A stretch of DNA of 64,000 nt from assembly GCF_947492405.1 (NCBI RefSeq), contig NZ_CANLMP010000002.1, positions 1,054,001 to 1,118,000 of the forward strand, written 5' to 3'. A model generated the notes under the pieces. The model saw only the letters and a list, made by a program, of their open reading frames with translations, had not been told where the DNA came from and did no database searches. Source of the DNA: an uncultured Aquimarina sp. (GTDB lineage: Bacteria; Bacteroidota; Bacteroidia; Flavobacteriales; Flavobacteriaceae). The number at the start of each line of letters is the position of its first letter. Within the stretch, counting starts at the first letter, position 1. Made by a program: the position numbers and the translations under genes. Shown in pieces: positions 1-9,290 of this stretch.

Positions 1-764
1 GAACTTTTTACTTCAATTAGTCCTTTCTGATTCAAAATTTTAACTGTCTCAGCAGAAGCAGCGACTACAGATATAGGAAGTACTATAATAATTCCAATAA
101 TAGGGATTAATAACACTAACATAAATACAATTCCATTACCAATAGCAGTTCCTCTATGTTTTCTTACAAACTGAACACTTTCTTTATACTTAAAATGACG
201 TTCCATCGTATAATCCATATTCCCAAAACCTACATAATACGCTTGTATAGCAAATATTAATATTGTAGCTACGATTCCGATTACCGGAATAAGACTTAGA
301 ACTAATAAAGGAATGATAAACAATAATTCTCTAAAGAGATTTCTTACATTGATACGAATACCACGCATCAATTGTTCTCTAAATGAAGTATTACGATGTT
401 GGTGATCTTGATGTTGATCTCCCAAAAGATGTGCTTCTACCTTTTCTGAAACTGGACTCATAAATGGTGCTGACAATGCCATTATAATATGCTTATATAA
501 CACCAATCCTATTGCCAATATTAGTAGAATACTAAAATATTTACTAATAACAACAAATGTTTCTGATCCCCAATCCCACACCCAAGCTTTAGCTATAAAA
601 TTTCCGAGTGGATCGGATAAAAACCATGCAGAAGTCATAAAGAGGATTCCGGTTAAAAAACTAATCAGAATCGGAATTGCGAAATATTTCCATAATCCTA
701 GTTTAGAAATTAAAGCAAAACCTCCAAAATATGCTTTGATACCATTAACGATGTTCTTGATCAT
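1..764 (-). CDS. EI24 domain (CysZ-like) membrane protein, 3' end outside window
   Basis: The frame is open from ATG at 764 to the left edge, so about 254 residues are visible and the C-terminus is missing. It begins MIKNIVNGIKAYFGGF and shows four or more long hydrophobic stretches, with a polar His-rich loop (GDQHQDHQH) near residues 115-125. The layout and the phrase KHRGTAIGNGIVF match the EI24/CysZ membrane-protein family, some members of which move sulfate. The substrate here is unknown. It is the last visible gene downstream of the hem operon, 73 bases after the DUF6973 gene. Confidence 0.8.
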   Translation of the reverse strand, partial: MIKNIVNGIKAYFGGFALISKLGLWKYFAIPILISFLTGILFMTSAWFLSDPLGNFIAKAWVWDWGSETFVVISKYFSILLILAIGLVLYKHIIMALSAPFMSPVSEKVEAHLLGDQHQDHQHRNTSFREQLMRGIRINVRNLFRELLFIIPLLVLSLIPVIGIVATILIFAIQAYYVGFGNMDYTMERHFKYKESVQFVRKHRGTAIGNGIVFMLVLLIPIIGIIIVLPISVVAASAETVKILNQKGLIEVKS

Positions 765-837
765 AATCTTATGAAATTGGTTAACTTCTTATAAGTAGTG
801 TTTTTAAGAATTTTGTTTCAAAATTTACCCAAATATA

Positions 838-1335
838 TTAGTTATTTCCATCAGAAAGATAAATCAGATCATCGCGAAACTCCTTTATTTCTCTTATGTC
901 TTTTATCAAATTAGCATTTGTTGTTTTTTCTTTTAAGAAAGCAACTGTTTCTTCTTCAGAAGCAGTCTTAAGGGTCTTAAAATACATTCTTCCCAATCTA
1001 TTATTATGCAAATCCATTGCCTCTGCTATAGCTTTATTAGGTGCTAATTTTTCGTGTAAATCAGTGATTTTCTCAGCCCAGATAATGGATTTTTTTTCAT
1101 TTTTGGATTGAATATAGGTTTTCTGACAAATCAATACATTCCATAAAGCATGTCTAAATGCATTCGCTTTTCCATTATTATGATGTGTATTGCCATATAA
1201 AGAATCACAGATGGTCATTGTCATCTTTGTAGCTCGTAAAGTAGGAATAATATATAATGGATTTTGTAGTAACAACCCAGATAATCTAAATAGCTGTCTA
1301 AAACTAAATCGCCTAATAATATTCCTGATTTTCAT
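838..1335 (-). CDS. DUF6973-type protein of the hem operon
   Basis: The product has 165 residues. The most conserved-looking parts are GKANAFRHALWNV at about 55-67 and MDLHNNRLGR at about 107-116. These match a family I recognise as DUF6973, whose conserved His, Asp and Asn residues suggest an enzyme of unknown activity. There is no clear signal peptide, though residues 15-33 are moderately hydrophobic. It starts 2 bases after the hemE stop, so it is probably co-transcribed with hemACDE. Nothing in the sequence ties it to heme chemistry, and the function is unassigned. Confidence 0.75.
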   Translation of the reverse strand: MKIRNIIRRFSFRQLFRLSGLLLQNPLYIIPTLRATKMTMTICDSLYGNTHHNNGKANAFRHALWNVLICQKTYIQSKNEKKSIIWAEKITDLHEKLAPNKAIAEAMDLHNNRLGRMYFKTLKTASEEETVAFLKEKTTNANLIKDIREIKEFRDDLIYLSDGNN

Positions 1336-1337
1336 CG

Positions 1338-2363
1338 CTATACCCTGTATTCTTTTACAGCATCTACAAAAGCTCTGGCATTCTCAACAGGAATGTTTGG
1401 TAGAATTCCGTGTCCTAAATTAGCAATATACCGATCTTTACCAAACTCATCAATCATCTGTTTTACCATCTTTTTAATATCTGATGGAGGTGATAACAAT
1501 CGAGAAGGGTCAAAATTACCTTGTAATGTGATATTTCCGCCGGTAAGATATCGTGCATTTCTAGCAGAACATGTCCAATCTACTCCTAATGCTGCAGCAC
1601 CAGAATTTGCCATTTCATTCAATGCAAACCAACAACCTTTACCAAATACGATAACTTCTGTTTCATCTTTCAATGCATCCACAATCTGCTGAATATATTT
1701 CCAAGAGAATTCCTGATAATCGACCGGAGAAAGCATGCCTCCCCAACTATCGAATACTTGAACCGCATTTACTCCAGCAGCTACTTTCTTCTTTAAATAA
1801 GCGATAGTAGTATCTGTAATTTTCTGTAATAACTGATGTGCGACCTGCGGTTGAGAAAAACACAACGCTTTAGCCTTGTCAAAATTCTTAGAACCTTGTC
1901 CTTGTACGGCATAACATAATATCGTCCAGGGTGAACCTGCAAAACCAATTAAAGGAACTCTATTGTCTAGTTTTTCTTTAGTCATCTTGATCGCATCCAT
2001 CACATATCCTAACTCTTCATCAATATCCGGAACAATAACCTGATCTACATCTGCTTGTGATCGTATAGGATTTGGTAACCAGGGGCCAATGCCATCTTTC
2101 ATCTCCACTTCTATATTCATCGCCTGTGGAATCACCAAAATATCACTAAATAATATAGCAGCATCTGGACCTATAATGTCGATAGGTTGTACCGTAATTT
2201 CGGATGCTAATTCTGGTGTTCTGCATCTGGTAAAGAAGTCATACTTTTTCTTTAATGCCATAAATTCTGGCAAATATCTTCCTGCCTGACGCATCATCCA
2301 TACTGGTGGACGATCAACAGTTTCTCCTTTTAAAGCTCTTAGGAATAAATCGTTTTTTATCAT
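1338..2363 (-). CDS. hemE: uroporphyrinogen decarboxylase
   Basis: Cytosolic enzyme that removes four acetate carboxyls from uroporphyrinogen III to give coproporphyrinogen III. The 341-residue length is normal. The family signature [15 protein letters not shown] lies at 19-33, supplying Arg25 and Arg29. The catalytic-type Asp74 is in [16 protein letters not shown] is central, and [11 protein letters not shown] is near the C-terminus. The start ATG overlaps the hemD stop in ATGA, a translational-coupling arrangement. It is the fourth gene of the hemACDE series. Confidence 0.97.
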   Translation of the reverse strand: MIKNDLFLRALKGETVDRPPVWMMRQAGRYLPEFMALKKKYDFFTRCRTPELASEITVQPIDIIGPDAAILFSDILVIPQAMNIEVEMKDGIGPWLPNPIRSQADVDQVIVPDIDEELGYVMDAIKMTKEKLDNRVPLIGFAGSPWTILCYAVQGQGSKNFDKAKALCFSQPQVAHQLLQKITDTTIAYLKKKVAAGVNAVQVFDSWGGMLSPVDYQEFSWKYIQQIVDALKDETEVIVFGKGCWFALNEMANSGAAALGVDWTCSARNARYLTGGNITLQGNFDPSRLLSPPSDIKKMVKQMIDEFGKDRYIANLGHGILPNIPVENARAFVDAVKEYRV

Positions 2364-3022
2364 ATCCGTTTATCAAAGTATTTAACTGCCTGAACGATCA
2401 CATTCTCTACAGTTGGTTTGTTAGCAACAATAATATTATTTGTATATTTTTTAGCTTCAGAAGCGGTAGTATTTCCAATACAAAAAACCATGCTTTTATC
2501 TATAAAGTTATTAGAAACATAACTCTGGATTGCAGATGGACTGAAAAATAATATCCCATCAAAAACACGATCAAATTTCTTAGATCTTTTGTGTGTTTTA
2601 TAAACTATTTCTTCCTCAAGTTCTATATTATCTTCTTTCAAAATTAAAGGCAATTCATCCCTTCTTAAGTTTCCGCAAAAGAAGTAAAATTTTCCATTTT
2701 TGTAGTTTTTTGAGATAATTTCACCCAAATCCGAGGCATTTTGAGCAGTTTCTACGACTTTTTGCCCATTTTCCTCCAAAAGTTTTTTAGTATTTTCGCC
2801 TACACAAAAACAATTCTGAATGCTAAATTTCGAATTCTGAATTGCTTTCACTGCATTCTTACTGGTAAAAATTGCATGCTTTATATCTCGATTAAAATCA
2901 ACATCCAGTAATTCGATTTCTATTGCATTATATTCTACAAATCCAATTCCAGAATTTAATAGTAGCCCTTTTTGAGCTGTAGAGAGTTTTTTTGTGGATA
3001 ATATGGTGGAATTAGAGTTCAA
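2360..3022 (-). CDS. hemD: uroporphyrinogen-III synthase
   Basis: Cyclises hydroxymethylbilane to uroporphyrinogen III with inversion of ring D. The family is poorly conserved. The 220-residue length, the two-domain pattern ([10 protein letters not shown] at about 52-61, then [10 protein letters not shown], and [11 protein letters not shown] plus [13 protein letters not shown] in the second half) and the place between hemC and hemE make the call safe. The start abuts the hemC stop with no gap, and the stop overlaps hemE by 4 bases. Residues 61-70 ([10 protein letters not shown]) are encoded by a GAATTC-rich repeat that resembles intergenic repeats elsewhere in this window. Confidence 0.92.
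   Translation of the reverse strand: MNSNSTILSTKKLSTAQKGLLLNSGIGFVEYNAIEIELLDVDFNRDIKHAIFTSKNAVKAIQNSKFSIQNCFCVGENTKKLLEENGQKVVETAQNASDLGEIISKNYKNGKFYFFCGNLRRDELPLILKEDNIELEEEIVYKTHKRSKKFDRVFDGILFFSPSAIQSYVSNNFIDKSMVFCIGNTTASEAKKYTNNIIVANKPTVENVIVQAVKYFDKRI
2811..2844 (-). repeat. in-frame ATTCAGAATT repeat inside hemD
   Basis: Read on the minus strand, ATTCAGAATT occurs twice within 34 bases, separated by CGAAATTTAGC, and encodes [10 protein letters not shown]. The same word (plus-strand AATTCTGAATT) makes up the repeats flanking the four-helix-bundle gene at 55951-55970 and 56307-56334. A looser relative (ATAATTCTGCATTCGTAATT) lies near 14180, before yicC. The frame of hemD is unbroken. 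Confidence 0.55.
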
Positions 3023-3937
3023 TTATTTTAAACTTGCTTTAATCTTCTTCATCAATTCTTTACCTCCATTATTCAAAATTTCTTGCGCACATTCTATCCC
3101 AAAGTTTTGTCTATCTTCAAGATTTATTGTTTTGCTAACCTCTATTTTATCTTTTCCATCTAGACTAAATAAAACCCCGGTAAAATAAATTTGACCACTT
3201 TTAATTTCCGCTAAAGCTCCAATCGGTGCGGTACAACCACCTTCTAATTTTCTAAGAAATTCTCTTTCTATATGCACACATATTTTAGAGTTTGAGTGAT
3301 TAAGATGAGAAAGAGCCTCTAAACAATAAGCATCTTTTTCTTTAGCAACGACCAGCATTGCTCCTTGAGCCGGAGCTGGAGTCATCCAACTAAGATCCAA
3401 ATACTCTTTTGGTTTCAGATTTATTCTTTCTAATCCTGCAGCGGCAAAAATGGCTCCGTTCCAATCACTATCGTTTAGTTTTTGTATTCTGGTATTAACA
3501 TTACCTCTTAAATCTACTACTTTATGAGTAGGGTATTTATGTAACCATTGTGCTTGTCTTCTTAAACTACCTGTAGCGATAATTCCTTCTCCATCTAAGA
3601 AATCTAATCCTTTGTGCAAAAGAATATCCTGTACATTAGCACGTTCTAAAATGGCTGCTTCGACAATACCTTTTGGCAAAGCCGTTGGAACATCCTTCAT
3701 CGAATGTACTGCAATATCAATATCATTATTGATCATTGCGATATCAAGTGTCTTAGTAAAAATCCCTGTAATCCCCAATTCATACAAAGGTTTATCTAGT
3801 ACAATATCCCCTGTAGATTTTACAGGAACTAAGGAGGTCTGATAACCGAGATTTTCTAATGAATTTTGTACGGTATGAGCCTGCCAAAGTGCTAATTCAC
3901 TATCTCGAGTACCAATGCGGATGATCTTATTTTCCAC
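3023..3937 (-). CDS. hemC: hydroxymethylbilane synthase (porphobilinogen deaminase)
   Basis: Polymerises four porphobilinogen molecules to hydroxymethylbilane. All hallmarks are present in 304 residues: the N-terminal GTRDSELALWQA, catalytic Asp82 in HSMKDVPT, GSLRRQAQ near 123-130, DLRGNVNTR near 142-150, and Cys235 in LEGGCTAPIGA, which carries the dipyrromethane cofactor. The ATG shares one base with the hemA stop (TAATG), and the stop abuts the hemD start, so the three genes are tightly coupled. Confidence 0.97.
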   Translation of the reverse strand: MENKIIRIGTRDSELALWQAHTVQNSLENLGYQTSLVPVKSTGDIVLDKPLYELGITGIFTKTLDIAMINNDIDIAVHSMKDVPTALPKGIVEAAILERANVQDILLHKGLDFLDGEGIIATGSLRRQAQWLHKYPTHKVVDLRGNVNTRIQKLNDSDWNGAIFAAAGLERINLKPKEYLDLSWMTPAPAQGAMLVVAKEKDAYCLEALSHLNHSNSKICVHIEREFLRKLEGGCTAPIGALAEIKSGQIYFTGVLFSLDGKDKIEVSKTINLEDRQNFGIECAQEILNNGGKELMKKIKASLK

Positions 3938-5187
3938 TATTTATTCTGTATTTGGAATACTTTCTGAATCAATTCGATGCTTTCATCACTAGAAGTGTTT
4001 TCATCTTTTAGATGACTAGCGAAGTGATTTGTAATTTTTTGGATAATACGATCACTAATGATTGTAGCCTGCTCTTCATTAAAATCAGAAAACTTTTTTC
4101 TTTGTAGATTGATTTCTGCTTCTTTAAAAGAAGCCAGCTTATTTTTAAGCGCTTTTATAGTTGGTGCAAATTTTCTGGTTTCCATCCAACTATCAAATTC
4201 CGACCTAACCTCATCAATAATAGCTTCTGCCTTTGGTATATGAACTCTTCTACGTTGCAAAGTGTCATCCGTGATTTTGGATAAATGATCCATATGTACT
4301 AACGTGACATTTGGTAATTCTGAAACATTAGTATCTACATTCTTCGGTACGGATAAATCCAAAATGAGTAAAGGTTTATCTGTACTGATTAAGTCTTTGT
4401 TAATTGTTGGTTTTTGCGCTCCCGTTGCCACAATTAGCACATCAGAATGATTTACTTCCTCTTTAAGCGTTTCAAAATCTTTAACAACAAGGTTAAATTT
4501 TCCAGCTACTTTTTCAGCTTTATCTCTTGTCCTGTTAATTAAAACAATATGATCATTCTTAGTATGCTTTACCAAGTTTTCACAAGTATTTCTCCCTATT
4601 TTTCCCGTCCCAAAAAGCAATATATTCTTATCCGTTACATAGGGTACTCTTGCAAGAATATACTGTACTGCTGCAAAACTAACAGAGGTAGCACCGCTAG
4701 AAATCTCTGTTTCATTTTTAATACGTTTGCTTGCCTGAATAACAGCATTCGTCAATCGTTCTAAAAACGGATTGATCATTTGTATTTTCTTAGAAGCTTT
4801 GAAACCAGCTTTTATTTGACCTATGATTTCAAAATCTCCTAAAATCTGACTATCTAATCCCGTTCCGACTCTAAAAAAATGAGCTACCGCTTTACTATTC
4901 TTATGAACATATGCCACTTTTTCGAATTCTTCGACAGTACCATATGTATGTTCACACAAAAGTTTTATTAGCTGAAATGGATGTTGTGCAAAACCGTATA
5001 ATTCTGTACGATTACAAGTAGACATTACTAAAAGACCTTCAATTCCTTCTTTTTTAGCTTGCGTCAAAATAGCCGTTTTTGCCTCTTCATTTATACTAAA
5101 ATGTCCACGTATCTCGGCATCAGCCTTTTTATAGCTGAGCCCGATTGTATAAAAATTAGCTCCTTTCGTACGTAGATGAGACTCCAT
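3937..5187 (-). CDS. hemA: glutamyl-tRNA reductase
   Basis: First enzyme of the C5 route: reduces glutamyl-tRNA to glutamate-1-semialdehyde with NADPH. It has 416 residues, the nucleophile Cys58 in VMSTCNRTELYG, the substrate-domain motif GLDSQILGDFEI near 114-126, a Rossmann loop GTGKIGRNT near 193-201, and a C-terminal dimerisation helix. The start at 5187 gives MESHLRTKGANFYTIGLSYK, the expected N-terminus; an upstream extension is not family-like. It is first in hemACDE, divergent from the AraC regulator. hemB and hemL are not in the window. Confidence 0.96.
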   Translation of the reverse strand: MESHLRTKGANFYTIGLSYKKADAEIRGHFSINEEAKTAILTQAKKEGIEGLLVMSTCNRTELYGFAQHPFQLIKLLCEHTYGTVEEFEKVAYVHKNSKAVAHFFRVGTGLDSQILGDFEIIGQIKAGFKASKKIQMINPFLERLTNAVIQASKRIKNETEISSGATSVSFAAVQYILARVPYVTDKNILLFGTGKIGRNTCENLVKHTKNDHIVLINRTRDKAEKVAGKFNLVVKDFETLKEEVNHSDVLIVATGAQKPTINKDLISTDKPLLILDLSVPKNVDTNVSELPNVTLVHMDHLSKITDDTLQRRRVHIPKAEAIIDEVRSEFDSWMETRKFAPTIKALKNKLASFKEAEINLQRKKFSDFNEEQATIISDRIIQKITNHFASHLKDENTSSDESIELIQKVFQIQNK

Positions 5188-5211
5188 TGGGTTATTTCAA
5201 TTTTTCCGTAG

Positions 5212-5219
5212 CAAAAATA
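5212..5219 (-). promoter_or_regulatory. putative -7 box of hemA
   Basis: The minus strand reads TATTTTTG, an exact TAnnTTTG Bacteroidota -7 box, 24 bases before the hemA ATG. No convincing -33 TTG was found at the usual spacing. The site lies in the hemA/araC divergent gap, so the AraC-type regulator could act here. Confidence 0.5.
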
Positions 5220-5314
5220 TCCTAGATCAGGTTTAAAAAATAACGCTAGGAGTTTTTTAAGTATCGAAAAGCGTTGTTTACACCTCCAAATATGCAAAAT
5301 CGGGTAAAAACACC

Positions 5315-5322
5315 TATTTTTG
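5315..5322 (+). promoter_or_regulatory. putative -7 box of the AraC-family gene
   Basis: TATTTTTG matches TAnnTTTG on the plus strand, about 65 bases before the ATG at 5387. No clear -33 element was seen. The spacing implies a leader of roughly 60 bases. Confidence 0.35.
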
Positions 5323-5386
5323 TAGAAGTCCCAAAGATTGTAGTTTAAATTGTTTAGATCTATTCTAAATAAATGCTTTGATAAAC

Positions 5387-6277
5387 ATGGAAATACAACT
5401 AAAAAATAACGCTCCAGGAATTCTGGAAGAGACCATTATAGAAGAAGGGTTTTATATCCTTAAATTTCAAAACGAAACAAATGATAATCAGCGTATTATA
5501 AGAGATATCAATAGTAGTTATATTCAGTTTCACTTCTGTGTAAAGGGTGTCATGAAGTTTAGTTTTAATAACGGAAGTTATGCGATACCTTTATCAGAAA
5601 AAAAATCCCTTTTACTCTACAATCCTCAACGAGATTTACCTATGAATCTAGAAATGGAAAAAGATTCTTGGTTAGTATCCCTTTTGATTTCTATTAAAAA
5701 GTTTCACTCTTTATTTTCCAAAGAAGCAGATTATATTCCCTTTCTTGGAGAAGGTAATCGTGATAAAAAATACTATACCGATGCTGACATTTCTCCCTCA
5801 ATGACAGTGGTTCTGAATCAAATATTAAGTTACAACCTACACAAATCTATTAAGTTATTATATTTTAAAGGCAAAGCCTATGAACTATTAAGTCTCTATT
5901 TTAATAAACCAGAAGATGCAGATATTGATCAGTGTCCATTTCTGGTTGATGAAGAAAATGTACTTAAAATTAAACAAGCTAAGGAAATTATCATATCCAG
6001 AATGGCAGAACCACCTACTCTTCAGGAATTATCGAAAGAAATTGGGTTGCCCTTAAGTAAACTTAAAGATGGATTTAAACAGATATATGGAGAACCTGTC
6101 TATGCTTTTTTATTTGATTATAAAATGGAAGTCGCTCGTCAATTACTTGCCACAGGAAGTCATAATGTTAACGAGGTTGGGTTAAAGGTTGGGTATAGTA
6201 CAGCGAGCCACTTTATAGCTGCTTTTAAAAAGAAATTCGGCACCACACCAAAAAAATATGTGATGAACTTAAGTTAA
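5387..6277 (+). CDS. AraC-family transcriptional regulator
   Basis: A 296-residue cytosolic regulator. The N-terminal half looks like a cupin-type sensor domain (FHFCVKGVMKFSFNNGSY). The C-terminal 85 residues carry the two helix-turn-helix motifs of the AraC/XylS family, with TLQELSKEIGLPLSKLKDGFKQ in the first and the second ending AFKKKFGTTPKKY. A TTG at 5378 could extend it by three residues, but the ATG at 5387 is preferred. It lies between hemA (divergent) and hemH (same strand), which suggests a role in heme or iron control. No ligand-binding residue proves this. Confidence 0.9.
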   Translation: MEIQLKNNAPGILEETIIEEGFYILKFQNETNDNQRIIRDINSSYIQFHFCVKGVMKFSFNNGSYAIPLSEKKSLLLYNPQRDLPMNLEMEKDSWLVSLLISIKKFHSLFSKEADYIPFLGEGNRDKKYYTDADISPSMTVVLNQILSYNLHKSIKLLYFKGKAYELLSLYFNKPEDADIDQCPFLVDEENVLKIKQAKEIIISRMAEPPTLQELSKEIGLPLSKLKDGFKQIYGEPVYAFLFDYKMEVARQLLATGSHNVNEVGLKVGYSTASHFIAAFKKKFGTTPKKYVMNLS

Positions 6278-6287
6278 ATCAACAATC

Positions 6288-6461
6288 CTAAGATTCTTTA
6301 ACAGGAATTCCTTCTCCTTTTTGTAGTGAAACTATAGAATCATACATTCCTCTGTCATTTTCTTCTTTATCTACTAATACGGATACAAACTCGAAATTCT
6401 CCAATAATTCTAAAATAAAGGGTAATCTGTCCTTTTCGACGTCTACAATAATACGTTTCAT
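6288..6461 (-). CDS. small hypothetical protein, 57 aa
   Basis: A short frame begins ATG at 6461 and ends TAG at 6288. It reads MKRIIVDVEKDRLPFILELL and goes on with an acidic stretch (VDKEENDRGMYDS). The opening beta-strand/helix pattern and charged tail resemble small antitoxin-like or DUF2683-type proteins, but I cannot assign a family. It converges on the AraC gene with 10 bases between stops and diverges from hemH. No partner gene follows it. Codon use looks like the neighbouring genes, which favours a real gene. Confidence 0.5.
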   Translation of the reverse strand: MKRIIVDVEKDRLPFILELLENFEFVSVLVDKEENDRGMYDSIVSLQKGEGIPVKES

Positions 6462-6702
6462 TTCATTGCCTTTTTTGATCTTATAAAAATAAGAAAATAT
6501 TATGTGGGAACTTCTAGTTTATAATATTTTAACTTGGATAGAGAGTTTCTTCATATTTAGCAATATTCACTTGCTTAAAACCCTATTTGATATTTGATTT
6601 AACTATTAAATACATGATCCTATTATCATTAAGTCTTATTATAATTTTATGATCTATCCATAGAATAGTTTGTATTTTTACCTTTCGAAAAAGAAAAAAT
6701 TT

Positions 6703-7740
6703 ATGAGTAAAGGTGTACTTCTTGTCAACTTAGGTTCTCCCGATAGTACTAATCCAAAAGACGTAAAGAAATATCTTGGTGAATTTTTAATGGATCCTAG
6801 AGTTATTGATGTTCCATTATGGGCAAGGACGTTATTGGTAAAAGGAATTATTCTGAATACGAGGCCAAAAAAATCCGCAGCTGCCTATAAAAAAATATGG
6901 TGGGATGAAGGTTCTCCGTTAATTGTCCTTTCAGAAAGATTGCAGAAAAAAGTTGCAGAAAGAACTCCCATTCCAGTTGGTTTGGCAATGAGATATGGTT
7001 CTATGAATATCAAAAAAGGATTGCAAGAACTGAGCGAAAAAGGAGTTGATGAAGTTTTAATTATTCCATTATATCCGCAATTTGCAATGGCAACTACTGA
7101 AACCATTTTGGTACTTGCAGAAGAATTACGAAAAGAACATTTTCCTCATATGAAGTTCGCAGATATACCTGCATTTTATAACAAACCGGACTACATAGAA
7201 GTATTGTCAAAAAGTATTGCAGAGAAAATTAAAGATCTGGATTACGAACATTTATTATTTTCATATCACGGTGTTCCTGAAAGACATATTCGCAAAAGCG
7301 ATATTAGCAACGGAAACTGCAAAATGGACGGAAAATGTTGCTTTAAAAAAGGATCCGTACAACACGAGTTCTGTTATCGCCATCAATGTGAGATGACTAC
7401 AGTACAAGTAGCTAAAAAATTAGGTCTTAAAAACGGTACTTATTCTACCTCGTTTCAATCCAGGTTAGGATTTGATCCTTGGTTACAACCATATACAGAT
7501 AGAACGATAGAAAGAATGGGGAAAGAAGGCATTAAAAAAATGGCCATTGTCACTCCTGCCTTTGTATCTGATTGTCTAGAAACCTTAGAAGAGATAGCTA
7601 TGGAGGGAGAGGAAATTTTTCACGAAGTTGGAGGAAAAGAATTTACTACAATTCCTTGTCTAAATGATCGCGACGACTGGGCTGATGTAATAGGAAATTG
7701 GGTACATGAATGGGTAGAAGTTAAAACTCCTGTCCTGTAA
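6703..7740 (+). CDS. hemH: ferrochelatase
   Basis: Inserts ferrous iron into protoporphyrin IX, the last heme step. Starting at ATG 6703 gives MSKGVLLVNLGSPDS, the classic N-terminus, and 345 residues; an upstream in-frame start at 6670 would add a lysine-rich tail foreign to the family. Catalytic His189 is in LLFSYHGVPERH. Near 206-215 lies a cysteine-containing segment (NCKMDGKCCF), and FVSDCLETLEEI supplies the acidic partner. The stop overlaps the next ATG by one base (TAATG), coupling it to the MATE gene. Confidence 0.96.
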   Translation: MSKGVLLVNLGSPDSTNPKDVKKYLGEFLMDPRVIDVPLWARTLLVKGIILNTRPKKSAAAYKKIWWDEGSPLIVLSERLQKKVAERTPIPVGLAMRYGSMNIKKGLQELSEKGVDEVLIIPLYPQFAMATTETILVLAEELRKEHFPHMKFADIPAFYNKPDYIEVLSKSIAEKIKDLDYEHLLFSYHGVPERHIRKSDISNGNCKMDGKCCFKKGSVQHEFCYRHQCEMTTVQVAKKLGLKNGTYSTSFQSRLGFDPWLQPYTDRTIERMGKEGIKKMAIVTPAFVSDCLETLEEIAMEGEEIFHEVGGKEFTTIPCLNDRDDWADVIGNWVHEWVEVKTPVL

Positions 7741-9128
7741 TGGCAAAAGTAAGCTCTGAAGCTTTAGGAACACAGCCTATTGGTAAACTTCTGATTCAGC
7801 AGGCAGTTCCTGCATCTATTGGAATATTAGTCATGTCGTTGAACATGATCGTGGATACGGCTTTTTTAGGAAACTGGATAGGAGGACTCGCAATTTCGGC
7901 AGTACAAGTAGTAATTCCTTTTACCTTTTTTATAGGAGCCATCGGTTTAGCAATTGGTATTGGTGGTAGTTCAGTATTGTCAAGAGCTTTAGGTTCTGGA
8001 GATCAGGATAAGGCTTTACGCGTTTTTGGAAACCAAACAACACTTACTTTTTTAATTTCTGGTTCATTAGCGCTAGTAGGATTAATTTTTCAAGACTTTT
8101 TTATTAGTTTTCTTGGGGCTGACGACTCTTTTAAAGAGTACGCTCTTATTTATTATAGAATTGTTTTGTATGGAATTGTTATGCTATCCATGTGTATGAT
8201 GGGTAATAATGTTATTCGTGCAGAAGGTAAACCTAAATTCGCAATGGTAGCTATGATATTACCGGCTATTGGTAATATTTTTCTAGACTATCTTCTTATC
8301 AATGTAATGGGATATGGTATGGAAGGTGCGGCTTGGGCTACTTTTATTAGTTATGCAATTTGTTTTGGCTTTATTCTTTGGTTTTTTATTGCTAAAAGTG
8401 AACTAAGACTGAATTTAGAGTGTATTAAATTAAAAAAGAAAATTGTAAATGAAATAAGCGGTTTAAGCTTTGTTACCCTAGCAAGACAAGGTACTATTGC
8501 TGTACTTGGAATCCTTTTAAACAATGTCCTTGGTAACTATGGTGATGAACTAGATATCGCATCTTACGGAATTATAAGAACCGTACTTATGTTTGCCCTG
8601 TTTCCCGTAATAGGAGTTAATCAAGGATTTATGCCCATTGCCGGATACAATTATGGTGCTGAAAAATTTCAAAGAGTACGAGAATCTATCAATACTTCTA
8701 TCACTTATGGAGGAATATTAGCAATTTTAATATTTATTATTATCATGGTGTTCCCTCAAGAATTTATTTCAATTTTTGTAAGTACGAAAGAATCACTCGC
8801 TCCCGACACGCTAGCAGATAACAAAGAAATTCTAAGACGAACTCCTTCGGCATTAAGATTAGTATTCCTGGCAACCCCAGTGATTATAGTACAACTTATA
8901 GGATCTGCTTATTTTCAATCCATAGGAAAAGTAATCCCTGCACTATTACTAAGCCTTACTAAACAGGGGTTCTTCTTAATTCCGCTAATCCTAATATTAC
9001 CCCCATTTCTTGGAGTCTTAGGAGTTTGGATTGCATTTCCGATAGCAGATGTACTCTCTACAATTCTTACCGGATATTATCTAAATAGAGAAGTTAGAAA
9101 AAACTTAGCTGCTCCAAAAATCACTTAA
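7740..9128 (+). CDS. MATE-family efflux transporter
   Basis: A 462-residue inner-membrane protein with about twelve hydrophobic helices in two similar halves. MATE features include PASIGILVMSLNMIVDTAFLG at the start of helix 1 and a QGFMPIAGYNYGA segment opening the second half (about 298-310). Such carriers exchange Na+ or H+ for drugs or metabolites. The one-base overlap with hemH suggests co-expression; export of porphyrin or heme is a guess with no direct sequence support. Confidence 0.92.
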   Translation: MAKVSSEALGTQPIGKLLIQQAVPASIGILVMSLNMIVDTAFLGNWIGGLAISAVQVVIPFTFFIGAIGLAIGIGGSSVLSRALGSGDQDKALRVFGNQTTLTFLISGSLALVGLIFQDFFISFLGADDSFKEYALIYYRIVLYGIVMLSMCMMGNNVIRAEGKPKFAMVAMILPAIGNIFLDYLLINVMGYGMEGAAWATFISYAICFGFILWFFIAKSELRLNLECIKLKKKIVNEISGLSFVTLARQGTIAVLGILLNNVLGNYGDELDIASYGIIRTVLMFALFPVIGVNQGFMPIAGYNYGAEKFQRVRESINTSITYGGILAILIFIIIMVFPQEFISIFVSTKESLAPDTLADNKEILRRTPSALRLVFLATPVIIVQLIGSAYFQSIGKVIPALLLSLTKQGFFLIPLILILPPFLGVLGVWIAFPIADVLSTILTGYYLNREVRKNLAAPKIT

Positions 9129-9290
9129 TAACTATCCTTAAAAACCAGGTTGAATAGAAAACAGAAATCAACTAAGGTTAAATTTACGTGAAAATCTTTC
9201 TCAATAGCCATTTATTCCAGATTTTAGTGGACCATCAAATCTATTTATCATGAATTTTCGTGTTAGAGCGTAAACTATAAACTCAACTAA

